DNA from: CAWVWD01 sp965662365
GTDB lineage: Bacteria; Bacteroidota; Bacteroidia; Chitinophagales; Saprospiraceae
Length of the DNA stretch: 26,554 nucleotides
Direction: 5' to 3'
Assembly (NCBI GenBank): GCA_965662365.1
Contig: CBFIHR010000063.1
Span: 1-26,554, forward strand
Numbering within the stretch: position 1 is the stretch's first letter; each line of letters starts with the position of its first letter. Positions 13,964-21,274 of the stretch are shown one piece after another. Position numbers and translations under genes: made by a program. Under the pieces are notes generated by a model. That model saw only the letters and a list, made by a program, of their open reading frames with translations, had not been told where the DNA came from and made no database searches.

Positions 13964-16792
13964 CTATTTCCTAACTAAACGTACAATCATCCCTTGCAAA
14001 AATCCAAACAACATCAACAAACTACCTAACCAGAACAAATTAATGCCCGGAAAAACAATCGCTTCCATCACGATATAATCACTTCGACGAACATCTTGAG
14101 CGATGTCTAAAGCAACCGTTTGTTTTGTCGGCAAACCAGTAGACACTTCTAAAGTCGCCACCCCATTTTCGGGATTAATTGACTGAAAACGAAGACGTAA
14201 ACCTTGTTTTCTTAATTCTTCTGGTGTATTGAAAATTTGATTGCCACGAACAATCATTACAGGTTCTGCTGTTGCAACTTTTGTATCGTTTTCAAATACC
14301 GAAATCGTTGCAGCAACTGCAATATCGCCTTCTTTGGCTTTGTAGGCTTCATTTGTTGGGTTTTGATTAAAACCAGATAAAATAAAGTCATAACCACCGA
14401 CTTCGAATGTTCCGCCTTGTGCGACTTGTACGATTTGAGTTTTCAAATTTGCTTCTGACAAAGCGACCAACTCGGGGAACTTATCCGAGAATTTAATCTT
14501 TAATCCAATTTCGGTCAACTCCTCCGGAATTCCAAATTGTCCGTCTTCACGTACCATAAATACTGGCTCTGCTGACCAAGTAGAATCTGATGTTTTAGAT
14601 TTCACTTCCAAAGTCGCCCCTAACAAAATATCACTCTCTTCGGTATGATTTGTTTTCTTCTTTGGACTTTTATTAAAATCAATAAACTTAACAATATGAT
14701 TCTCTAAATGAATCGTATCACCTGTTTGAATTTGATAAGTTTCATAATCCAAACTATCTTCTACTTCTCTCGCATATTCAGGCTCTAACTCAATCCGAGG
14801 CAACGCTGAAACGTGTGTAAAAATATCACGTTGAGCATAGCGTTTGGTCGAAGGATTTGAGGCTGCGATTTTTGGTTCATTTTTATCATAAATGATATTT
14901 GGATGCAAATCAAATTCTTCTACAATCTCTCCTGTTACCTTATCTCTTCGCTTATAATTTACGGTAAAGTAGCGATTGAAACCATCAATTGTATCTTTCT
15001 CATAAGTTACAATATAATCGCTCATTTGCGTCGGCGAATTTTTATATAATAAGACATTGTTATTCTCATTATCTTCACTAAATCCTTCGATGATATTCGT
15101 TCGCATAAACGCATCTTTCGAGATAATTTCTTTGTTCAATCCCGAAACTAATGTACCGATTATCATAATCGCAAAACCAATATGTCCTACTGCCGAAGCC
15201 GAAATCTTTATATTTCCACGTAAAACCGAAATAACATAATCTATATTGGTAATCACGGCAAAAGCCGAAGCGAAAAACAAAATCAAATAAGGAATCGTAT
15301 TCATATTTACATAAAAATACGAAGCAACCGTCGCAACAGCTGCTAACAAGGTAGCAATTCCTACGTGTATGCCGACTTTCTTCATGTATGCGGCACTCGG
15401 CGCTTTATATCGCATAAATTGTGCAACCCCCGACATAAATGCAATCAAAACCGCAATCCAAATTTGATATTTATTATAATGTTTAATCGGTTCGTTTGGC
15501 GTTGACCAGTTGAGTGCCAGATTCTGGTTTGGAAACCAGCCGTCAATCACCGCCGCAATTTTATTATAAACAGGAATTGAAGTTGTAAACGTAATTAAGA
15601 TAGCTGAAAATATCAACACCAAGCTTCCTAAAAACATCCAAAACTCACGAGAGTAAGCCGTTTCTTCTTTTTGTGTTTCAGGTATTTCTTTCCAACGTGC
15701 AAATAACAATCCTAAACTTCCTAAGAAAATAACCCCCAAGAAAATAACTAATTGCCATTCTAATCCCATATCTGTAAAAGCGTGAACAGAGGTATCGCCC
15801 AAAACTCCACTTCGAGTTAAGAATGTCGAATAGACAATCATTCCAAAAGCAATCATCATGAACAAGAATGAAATCTTTAATGAATGTCCTGTGCTTTTCG
15901 CAATCAAAACCGCATGAATTCCTGCAATCAAAACTAACCATGGCACAAGCGACATATTCTCTACTGGATCCCAAGCCCAATAACCGCCAAAACTCAAGGC
16001 TTCATAGGCCCAAGCTCCACCCATCAAAATTCCTAAACCTAAGATGAAAGCAGAAAACAACGACCAATTCAAGACAGGCTTTAACCAACCTTTGAAATCC
16101 CTCGTCCACAAACCTGCAATAGCGAAAGCAAACGGCACAACCGTAGAAGCAAACCCTAAAAACAAGGTCGGTGGGTGAATTGTCATCCAGTAGTTTTGTA
16201 ATAATGGATTTAAACCGTCACCAGCGATTTTTGACAGATATTCAGGGTCAGAAAAAATCGGTGCATCAACTACATCACGCAATAATACAAATGGATTTGA
16301 ACCGATTTTCACTTCTTCAGGCCCAAAATACAAGCCTAAAATCATCGACATTAAAAACACCTGGACGACTGCAATCACTGATAAGACAGGACTTTCCCAC
16401 TTTTTAGCCGTAAACATCAAGATTCCACCAAGGACAACGTGCCAAAACATCCACAACAAAAAACTACCTTCTTGACCTTCCCAAAATGCGGAAGCAATGT
16501 ATTTCATCGGCAAATCTGGCGACGTATGTTCGTAAGCATAACTATACTCGAACATCTGATTGATCATCAAATAAAATATAGTTCCGATAATTACAAACAC
16601 ACTCAATCCATGCACTCCAAAAGCGATTCGTCCTAAATTTCTCCAAGAGTCATAACTCTCATTATTTCTATTATTCGTTGCAAAAAAGTACGCTACGGCA
16701 GCTAATAAGCCACCAACAAAACTTAAAATTACGGATGAATGTCCAACCTGTCCTGGCAATAAATTTTCGCCTATGTATTGTATTTCGTTCAT
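13964..16792 (-). CDS. ccmF: Cytochrome c maturation haem lyase subunit CcmF
   Basis: This 942-residue polytopic inner-membrane protein takes haem from CcmE and attaches it to apocytochrome c. It has about 15 hydrophobic helices. The conserved FWEGQEGSFLLW (103-114), TIHPPTLFLGF (204-214) and the tryptophan-rich haem-binding segment GGAWAYEALSFGGYWAWDPV (258-277) continuing to ENMSLVPWL are all present, as are candidate haem-ligand histidines at 61, 206, 293 and 337. A large soluble region at about 560-905 faces the periplasm and is much longer than in the roughly 650-residue E. coli protein, which is usual for this phylum. A last transmembrane helix ends in MIVRLVRK. It lies 95 bases downstream of ccmE, probably on the same transcript, with an inverted repeat between them. 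No ccmH/ccmI is in the window. Confidence 0.9.
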   Translation of the reverse strand: MNEIQYIGENLLPGQVGHSSVILSFVGGLLAAVAYFFATNNRNNESYDSWRNLGRIAFGVHGLSVFVIIGTIFYLMINQMFEYSYAYEHTSPDLPMKYIASAFWEGQEGSFLLWMFWHVVLGGILMFTAKKWESPVLSVIAVVQVFLMSMILGLYFGPEEVKIGSNPFVLLRDVVDAPIFSDPEYLSKIAGDGLNPLLQNYWMTIHPPTLFLGFASTVVPFAFAIAGLWTRDFKGWLKPVLNWSLFSAFILGLGILMGGAWAYEALSFGGYWAWDPVENMSLVPWLVLIAGIHAVLIAKSTGHSLKISFLFMMIAFGMIVYSTFLTRSGVLGDTSVHAFTDMGLEWQLVIFLGVIFLGSLGLLFARWKEIPETQKEETAYSREFWMFLGSLVLIFSAILITFTTSIPVYNKIAAVIDGWFPNQNLALNWSTPNEPIKHYNKYQIWIAVLIAFMSGVAQFMRYKAPSAAYMKKVGIHVGIATLLAAVATVASYFYVNMNTIPYLILFFASAFAVITNIDYVISVLRGNIKISASAVGHIGFAIMIIGTLVSGLNKEIISKDAFMRTNIIEGFSEDNENNNVLLYKNSPTQMSDYIVTYEKDTIDGFNRYFTVNYKRRDKVTGEIVEEFDLHPNIIYDKNEPKIAASNPSTKRYAQRDIFTHVSALPRIELEPEYAREVEDSLDYETYQIQTGDTIHLENHIVKFIDFNKSPKKKTNHTEESDILLGATLEVKSKTSDSTWSAEPVFMVREDGQFGIPEELTEIGLKIKFSDKFPELVALSEANLKTQIVQVAQGGTFEVGGYDFILSGFNQNPTNEAYKAKEGDIAVAATISVFENDTKVATAEPVMIVRGNQIFNTPEELRKQGLRLRFQSINPENGVATLEVSTGLPTKQTVALDIAQDVRRSDYIVMEAIVFPGINLFWLGSLLMLFGFLQGMIVRLVRK

Positions 16793-16822
16793 TTATGTAT
16801 TATGAATTGATATAATGGTTAG

Positions 16823-16851
16823 ACCTGACAGGTTTTGAAAATCTGTCAGGT
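16823..16851. repeat. Inverted repeat ACCTGACA...TGTCAGGT between ccmE and ccmF
   Basis: A 9-bp perfect stem (GACCTGACA at 16822-16830 with TGTCAGGTC at 16844-16852) encloses a 13-base loop, GGTTTTGAAAATC. The copy at 13920-13952 has the loop AATTTTAAAAATC. On the minus strand no T-tract follows, so it is unlikely to stop ccmE-ccmF transcription. Confidence 0.75.
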
Positions 16852-16887
16852 CTTTGCAAAAAATATAATAGTTTAATAATCAAGCAA

Positions 16888-17295
16888 TTACAAACTTCCT
16901 TTTGCTGCTTTTTTCATCTGAATCTCTTCATCTTTATACTTAGAAGGGCATTTCATCAACATATCCGTAGCGATAAATTGACCATCTTCCACCTTTCCTG
17001 TTAGGACAATTTGCTCCGAACGTTCAAAGTCTTGTGGCTTTGCTTTACGCAAAACAACCTTTTCTTCTTGTCCATCATTATCCTTCATAAAAAAAGTAAA
17101 ATAGTTTGCATTCTCTTCAGGATTATAATACATTTCCTTATCCTTCGCCAATTGTCCGACAACTTTGAATTTTTCCCCAGGGTGATTATACGCATCTTTA
17201 AAAGTTGAATACGTTGCCATGTCATTAGAGGCTGATACCAAGACACCAATTCCGATTGCAATAGCAATGACAGCTATTATGTGTATTAATTTCAT
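16888..17295 (-). CDS. ccmE: Cytochrome c maturation haem chaperone CcmE, CxxxY variant
   Basis: This 135-residue protein carries haem in the periplasm from CcmC to CcmF. Residues 4-21 are an N-terminal membrane anchor. The rest is a small OB-fold barrel, seen in FKVVGQLAKD, ANYFTFFMKD, EKVVLRKAKP and QIVLTGKVEDGQFIATDML. Classical CcmE binds haem covalently through His in a LxKHDxxY context. Here the equivalent stretch is LMKCPSKYKDE, with Cys116 and Tyr120 giving CxxxY. That is the alternative CcmE form known from Desulfovibrio and archaea, so the gene looks functional rather than damaged. The C-terminal tail is short. It has a -7 box at 17371-17378 and leads into ccmF. Confidence 0.88.
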   Translation of the reverse strand: MKLIHIIAVIAIAIGIGVLVSASNDMATYSTFKDAYNHPGEKFKVVGQLAKDKEMYYNPEENANYFTFFMKDNDGQEEKVVLRKAKPQDFERSEQIVLTGKVEDGQFIATDMLMKCPSKYKDEEIQMKKAAKGSL

Positions 17296-17370
17296 AATTA
17301 TTTTTTATTATTAAGATGAGAGACATTATTAAAAAATACCTTCCATCAAATTATTTCCATTTTTGCGTTG

Positions 17371-17378
17371 CAAAGGTA
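17371..17378 (-). promoter_or_regulatory. -7 promoter box of ccmE-ccmF
   Basis: TACCTTTG on the minus strand matches TAnnTTTG and is followed by C, as often seen. It lies 75 bases before the ATG at 17295. No clear TTTG is at -33. Confidence 0.5.
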
Positions 17379-17528
17379 CAACAAAATCACTTTAAAAATA
17401 GATGACTAAACTCACATAATAATTACATTACGAATATTATTTAGATTTCGTTTAGATAACTTTTGTTAAAACTTCATTTTTTTGGTGTTTGAAAGTCAAA
17501 AAATTGGTTTAGTTTTGCTCTTCAACTT

Positions 17529-17576
17529 TCCGTCATCCTGAATACTGAATCAAGTTCAGCATAACGGATTTTTTTT
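17529..17576 (+). repeat. REP-like palindrome with T-tract
   Basis: TCCGTCATCCTGAA (17529-17542) pairs with TTCAGCATAACGGA (17555-17568) with two mismatches, and is followed by eight T residues. The GTCATnCTGAA word is a type of short dispersed repeat seen in many bacterial genomes. It can act as a plus-strand terminator. It stands directly before the MBOAT remnant, which therefore has no visible promoter. Confidence 0.6.
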
Positions 17577-17592
17577 GATTCTAAACAGGATT

Positions 17593-17889
17593 ATGATATT
17601 CAACGCCATTCCTTTTGCGGTTTTCTTACCGATAATTTTTGTCTTGTATTGGGCAATTTCTAAACGAAAATTGGTATATCAGAACGTCTTGATTTTAGTC
17701 GCTTCCTATGTTTTTTCTTTCGCTTCCGCTAAAATTAGACCTCAACTCCTCACCTATTACGAATCTTTAGGCGAAGTCATTATTCCGCCCAAAATGATTT
17801 GGAAAAATCCTAATTATTGGTTCGACAAAAAATATTTGAATATCGCTGGTGCAACTGTCTTTATTCAATATTTAGCGATACAATTATAA
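17593..17889 (+). pseudogene. Remnant of an MBOAT (AlgI-type) O-acyltransferase: N-terminus fused to an unrelated tail
   Basis: The first 43 residues from the ATG at 17593, beginning MIFNAIPFAVFLPIIFVLYW and running to VLILVASYVFSF, are the typical opening of AlgI-like membrane-bound O-acyltransferases. Intact members are some 450-500 residues long and continue with a GWWDWRF-like stretch. Here the similarity breaks off after VFSF, and the remaining 55 residues (ASAKIRPQLLTYYESLGEVI onwards) are not part of that family as I know it. The frame stops after 98 residues. The likely cause is a large internal deletion or recombination. It has no visible promoter and follows a REP-like palindrome. 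An expressed small membrane protein cannot be excluded. An in-frame TTG at 17575 lies in the T-tract and is not a likely start. Confidence 0.6.
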
Positions 17890-17890
17890 A

Positions 17891-17922
17891 TTGTAAGAAA
17901 ATCAGAAATTAAATTAAATTTG
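17891..17922 (+). promoter_or_regulatory. Promoter of the second TonB receptor gene
   Basis: TTG (17891-17893), 21 bases, then TAAATTTG (17915-17922) match the Bacteroidota -33/-7 consensus. The box lies 28 bases before the ATG at 17951. Confidence 0.65.
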
Positions 17923-17950
17923 TGTTTCTACTATAATCAAAGTCAACACT

Positions 17951-20395
17951 ATGAAGCAACTATACACGGTTCTAATTCTGATAAGTTTTATTTCCATTCA
18001 ACACATTATGGCACAAACCACAATTTCTGGTCGAGTAGTTGATGCGGAAACTAATGAATGGTTAGCTGGCGTACTTATCTCCTCCACACAACTTATCGGA
18101 ACGACAACCGATATTGACGGCAAGTATTCTATCACGGTTTCGGGCGATGAAACAGAACTAACTTTCCGATATTTAGGCTACGAAACGCAAGTTATCAAAC
18201 TCAATATTCAAGGCTCAAAAGGTATTGGTTTAGATGTCAAAATGCCCGTTGGAACATCTATCTTAAATACAGTTACCGTCACCAGCAGCCGAAATAAACG
18301 ATTATTAGAAAATGAAATCGCAACCGTGGAAATCATTCCAGCACGATTCCTTGAAAATAATGCAATAACGTCACTTTCTGAAGTGATGGAACGCACGCCT
18401 GGCGTACAGATATTAGATGATCAAGTGAATATTAGAAGTAGCGGCTTTTCTTACGGAGGCGGAAGCCGAGTCGGTTTGATTATTGATGGTCAGCCACTTT
18501 TGGGAGCCTTATTTGGTGATATTCGCTGGAATTTTATTCCAATAGAAAATGCAGGACAAATCGAAGTCGTCAAAGGACCAGCTTCGGTGCTGTACGGCTC
18601 CAATGCTATGAATGGCATCATCAACGTCACGACTGCCGAACCGACTTCCGACCCTTACACCAGTATTAGCATTTATCGAGGCGTAATGGACGACCCGCCT
18701 TCCAAGTATCGTCAATGGTGGTCAGATGAAGAACCACCTTTTAATAATGGGATTTTCTTTGCTCATCGTGCAAAAGTTACGGATAAGTTAGATATAACTT
18801 TAGGTGGAAATATGCACTTTAATAAATCACATATTGAACGAGGGGACGAAGCAAGATATCGAGCAAATTGGACGACTAAATATCGCTTAACAGATAAAAC
18901 AACTTTTGGTATCAATGGTAATTTTATGTACCACAAGTCAGGTGGTTACTTTATTTGGCAAGATGCCGATACGAACGCATTAAAACATATTTCACCGTTA
19001 TCCTTTAATCGTTATCGTACATTATCTATAGATCCACACGTTACACATTTTGATAAATTTAATAATAAGCATATTGTCAGAGGGCGATTATTTTCTATTG
19101 TACAAACGCCACAACGACGCTCTAAAGAACAAATTGAGGCAAATCCTCCAGATATCCCTGCAACTATTTACAGTATGGAATACCAATTCCAACGAAGGTT
19201 TCAAAATGAATTACTTCTTACAGCTGGGTTTTCTCTCCAAGATTTTTCAGCCGATAATCCGACTTTAGCTTTTACAGCAGGAGATACAATCAGTGATATT
19301 CGTTCGACTACTTTTGGAAATAATCAAGCACTATTTGGACAAGTTGAAAAAAGTTTTTTAGAAAATAAACTACTCACACAAGTCGGTCTGAGAGTAGAAC
19401 GATTTAATATTGGCGATGGTGATTTTTCTGCGATTGTCCCTGTTTTTCAAGCGGGTGCAACTTATAAGGCATCCCCCACCAACGTATTCAGAACGTCCTT
19501 TGGTCAAGGTTATCGAATGCCAAGTTTGTTAGAACGATACGTAGAAGCTGAAATTTTAGTAATCGAATCTCCTTTTATTGATATTCCGCTTCAAGCAATT
19601 CCAAACTTAGAAATCACGCCAGAATATGGTTGGAATTATGAGCTGGGTTACAAAAAACTATTGAAAAAAGGACGCTGGAAAGGTTATCTTGATTTAGCTT
19701 TCTTTGTCATGCAATATAAAAATATGTCCGAGCTAACATTTGATTTGCACCTGTCAGAGGACCAACTTGCTAACGCTCCGATCAATGTTATTTTGGATAA
19801 TTTAGGGTTCAAATATGTCGATAATGTCAATGGTCGAATCGCAGGATACGAAGCCAGCACGCACCTAAACGGCGATATTTTTGGAATGCCGGTCAGAGTC
19901 TGGGGCGGTTACACCTACACTTACCCCGGTGATCTGGACTCGCTCGATGTTTTAAATCAATCTTTTTGGGGAAATTTCGTTAATGGAATGAATGTACCGG
20001 ACTCTTCAATGTTACCGACAATTATGCGTTATCGTTCGTTACACACCGCACGATTTGACGTAGAATTTGATTTATTTAAAGTCTTAACAATCGGTGGCAT
20101 AGCGACTTTCAACGGTTTTATGCACAATATTGATGCAGTTTTTGAGGGAAAAGGCGAATGGGGCGAATTGGTCGAAACCCTCAACGAAGGTCCAATTATC
20201 CCAGGAACAGTCGAGTTTCGAGAATCACAATTAGGCGGTGACTGGGTTTTTGATGTTCGAGCAAGTTTAGCATTCGCAAAAGGGCATCGAGTACATTTTA
20301 TTGTGACCAATGTTATGAATCGAGAATATGCCTTGCGTGTCGGAAAAATGAACGCTTTGAGAATGTTTAATGTCAAGTATCAAATGACTTTTTAA
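17951..20395 (+). CDS. TonB-dependent outer-membrane receptor, substrate unknown
   Basis: This 814-residue transporter has a signal peptide at 1-21 (cleavage near AQ) and a carboxypeptidase-regulatory-like domain at about 24-98 (TISGRVVDAETNEWLAGVLI). The plug runs from about 110 to 230, with RNKRLLENEIATVEIIPARF, MERTPGVQI and VEVVKGPASVLYGSNAM-like text (here IEVVKGPASVLYGSNAMNGI). The barrel ends NALRMFNVKYQMTF with the terminal phenylalanine. The plug is closer to the BtuB/FepA style than to SusC, since no SusD partner follows and the size is below that of SusC. No riboswitch, iron-box or siderophore gene is visible, so the ligand cannot be told. It has its own promoter. The sulfotransferase gene begins 40 bases after its stop and may share its transcript. 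Confidence 0.85.
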   Translation: MKQLYTVLILISFISIQHIMAQTTISGRVVDAETNEWLAGVLISSTQLIGTTTDIDGKYSITVSGDETELTFRYLGYETQVIKLNIQGSKGIGLDVKMPVGTSILNTVTVTSSRNKRLLENEIATVEIIPARFLENNAITSLSEVMERTPGVQILDDQVNIRSSGFSYGGGSRVGLIIDGQPLLGALFGDIRWNFIPIENAGQIEVVKGPASVLYGSNAMNGIINVTTAEPTSDPYTSISIYRGVMDDPPSKYRQWWSDEEPPFNNGIFFAHRAKVTDKLDITLGGNMHFNKSHIERGDEARYRANWTTKYRLTDKTTFGINGNFMYHKSGGYFIWQDADTNALKHISPLSFNRYRTLSIDPHVTHFDKFNNKHIVRGRLFSIVQTPQRRSKEQIEANPPDIPATIYSMEYQFQRRFQNELLLTAGFSLQDFSADNPTLAFTAGDTISDIRSTTFGNNQALFGQVEKSFLENKLLTQVGLRVERFNIGDGDFSAIVPVFQAGATYKASPTNVFRTSFGQGYRMPSLLERYVEAEILVIESPFIDIPLQAIPNLEITPEYGWNYELGYKKLLKKGRWKGYLDLAFFVMQYKNMSELTFDLHLSEDQLANAPINVILDNLGFKYVDNVNGRIAGYEASTHLNGDIFGMPVRVWGGYTYTYPGDLDSLDVLNQSFWGNFVNGMNVPDSSMLPTIMRYRSLHTARFDVEFDLFKVLTIGGIATFNGFMHNIDAVFEGKGEWGELVETLNEGPIIPGTVEFRESQLGGDWVFDVRASLAFAKGHRVHFIVTNVMNREYALRVGKMNALRMFNVKYQMTF

Positions 20396-20434
20396 ATAAT
20401 TGCCTATTACTTTTATGATTTGTAACAACGCCTT

Positions 20435-21199
20435 ATGAAAGCACTTTTTATAGTTGGTTTTTGGAATTCGGGAACAACACTCTTGGTCGATGTTTTGCGT
20501 AAACATCCTGATCTATCATTGCGTAAAGCAAAATATAAACCTAACTTAGAAGAACGAACAATTAAAAAAATTCTGAATAAGTTAGGAACGGACTTTTGGG
20601 ATTTTAGCGACACTTACGAGGAAGTCGTAAAAAATGGCTTTCAAAATTACCATGAACCTCAACTTACTGAAAGTCAACAAGTTCGCTTTCGTAAATTATT
20701 TAATTGGCATTTTTGGACACGTCAATCCAAAATACTTTTATTAAAAAATCCGTATTTATTTTATTTCTATAATTTTATTAATACTATCTTCAAAAAAGAT
20801 GATATTAGAAAAGTAGTTATTCTAAGAAATGGTTATTCGCAAGTTGTGTCTAAAGATTATTGGAAAAAAGGAAAAATCGAACCAGAGAAACATTTAATTT
20901 CGAGAGCTATTTTTTGGAAAAAGTCAATGGAACGATATTTTCATACGTGGTACAATGATAAGCATTGTTTAACGATTCGATATGAAAACTTGAGTGCAAA
21001 CCCTGAACTAACCATCAAACAAATTTGTGAATTTCTCGAAATTCCTTTCGAACCTTTGCAGGAAACGATTCCATCAGCTATTGAAAATAGAATGACAAAA
21101 TGGAATAATTTAGATAAGCAACTCAAAAGTAAGGTGATGGTGGAAATTGAAGAAATGCAACAAAAAATTGATACTTATTTCCCAATTATTGAAAAATAA
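20435..21199 (+). CDS. PAPS-dependent sulfotransferase family protein
   Basis: This 254-residue protein transfers sulfate from PAPS to an unknown acceptor, by family. The 5'-phosphosulfate-binding loop is at residues 5-17 (FIVGFWNSGTTLL, in the place of the usual RSGTT). The 3'-phosphate-binding segment is VVILRNGYSQVVSKDY (127-142), with Arg131 and Ser139 at the expected spacing of eight. The rest is helical, with IRYENLSANPELTIKQICEF (residues 180-200 or so), the common C-terminal-third motif of bacterial sulfotransferases acting on glycans or small molecules. There is no signal peptide, so it is cytoplasmic or peripheral to the membrane. It lies between a TonB receptor and a CapA-type gene, which would fit modification of a surface polymer, but that is a guess. 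Confidence 0.8.
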   Translation: MKALFIVGFWNSGTTLLVDVLRKHPDLSLRKAKYKPNLEERTIKKILNKLGTDFWDFSDTYEEVVKNGFQNYHEPQLTESQQVRFRKLFNWHFWTRQSKILLLKNPYLFYFYNFINTIFKKDDIRKVVILRNGYSQVVSKDYWKKGKIEPEKHLISRAIFWKKSMERYFHTWYNDKHCLTIRYENLSANPELTIKQICEFLEIPFEPLQETIPSAIENRMTKWNNLDKQLKSKVMVEIEEMQQKIDTYFPIIEK

Positions 21200-21274
21200 G
21201 ACTTCAAAAACTCATCTTATTCTGAAATCATTCGTTATTTAAGTAGTTGCTAATCAATAAATTAAATTAATAAT

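Noticed and set aside
13964..16792. A CcmF-CcmE or CcmF-CcsB fusion because of the long C-terminal region
   Set aside because: The 560-905 segment shows no CcmE attachment motif or ResB-like pattern; long periplasmic regions are usual for CcmF in this phylum, and ccmE is present as a separate gene.
16823..16851. Terminator between ccmE and ccmF
   Set aside because: In the direction of transcription the stem is not followed by a T-tract, and the same repeat occurs elsewhere, so it is treated as a dispersed repeat.
17951..20395. Naming the second TonB receptor as a cobalamin or siderophore receptor
   Set aside because: No B12 riboswitch, iron-related gene or substrate-specific feature is visible.
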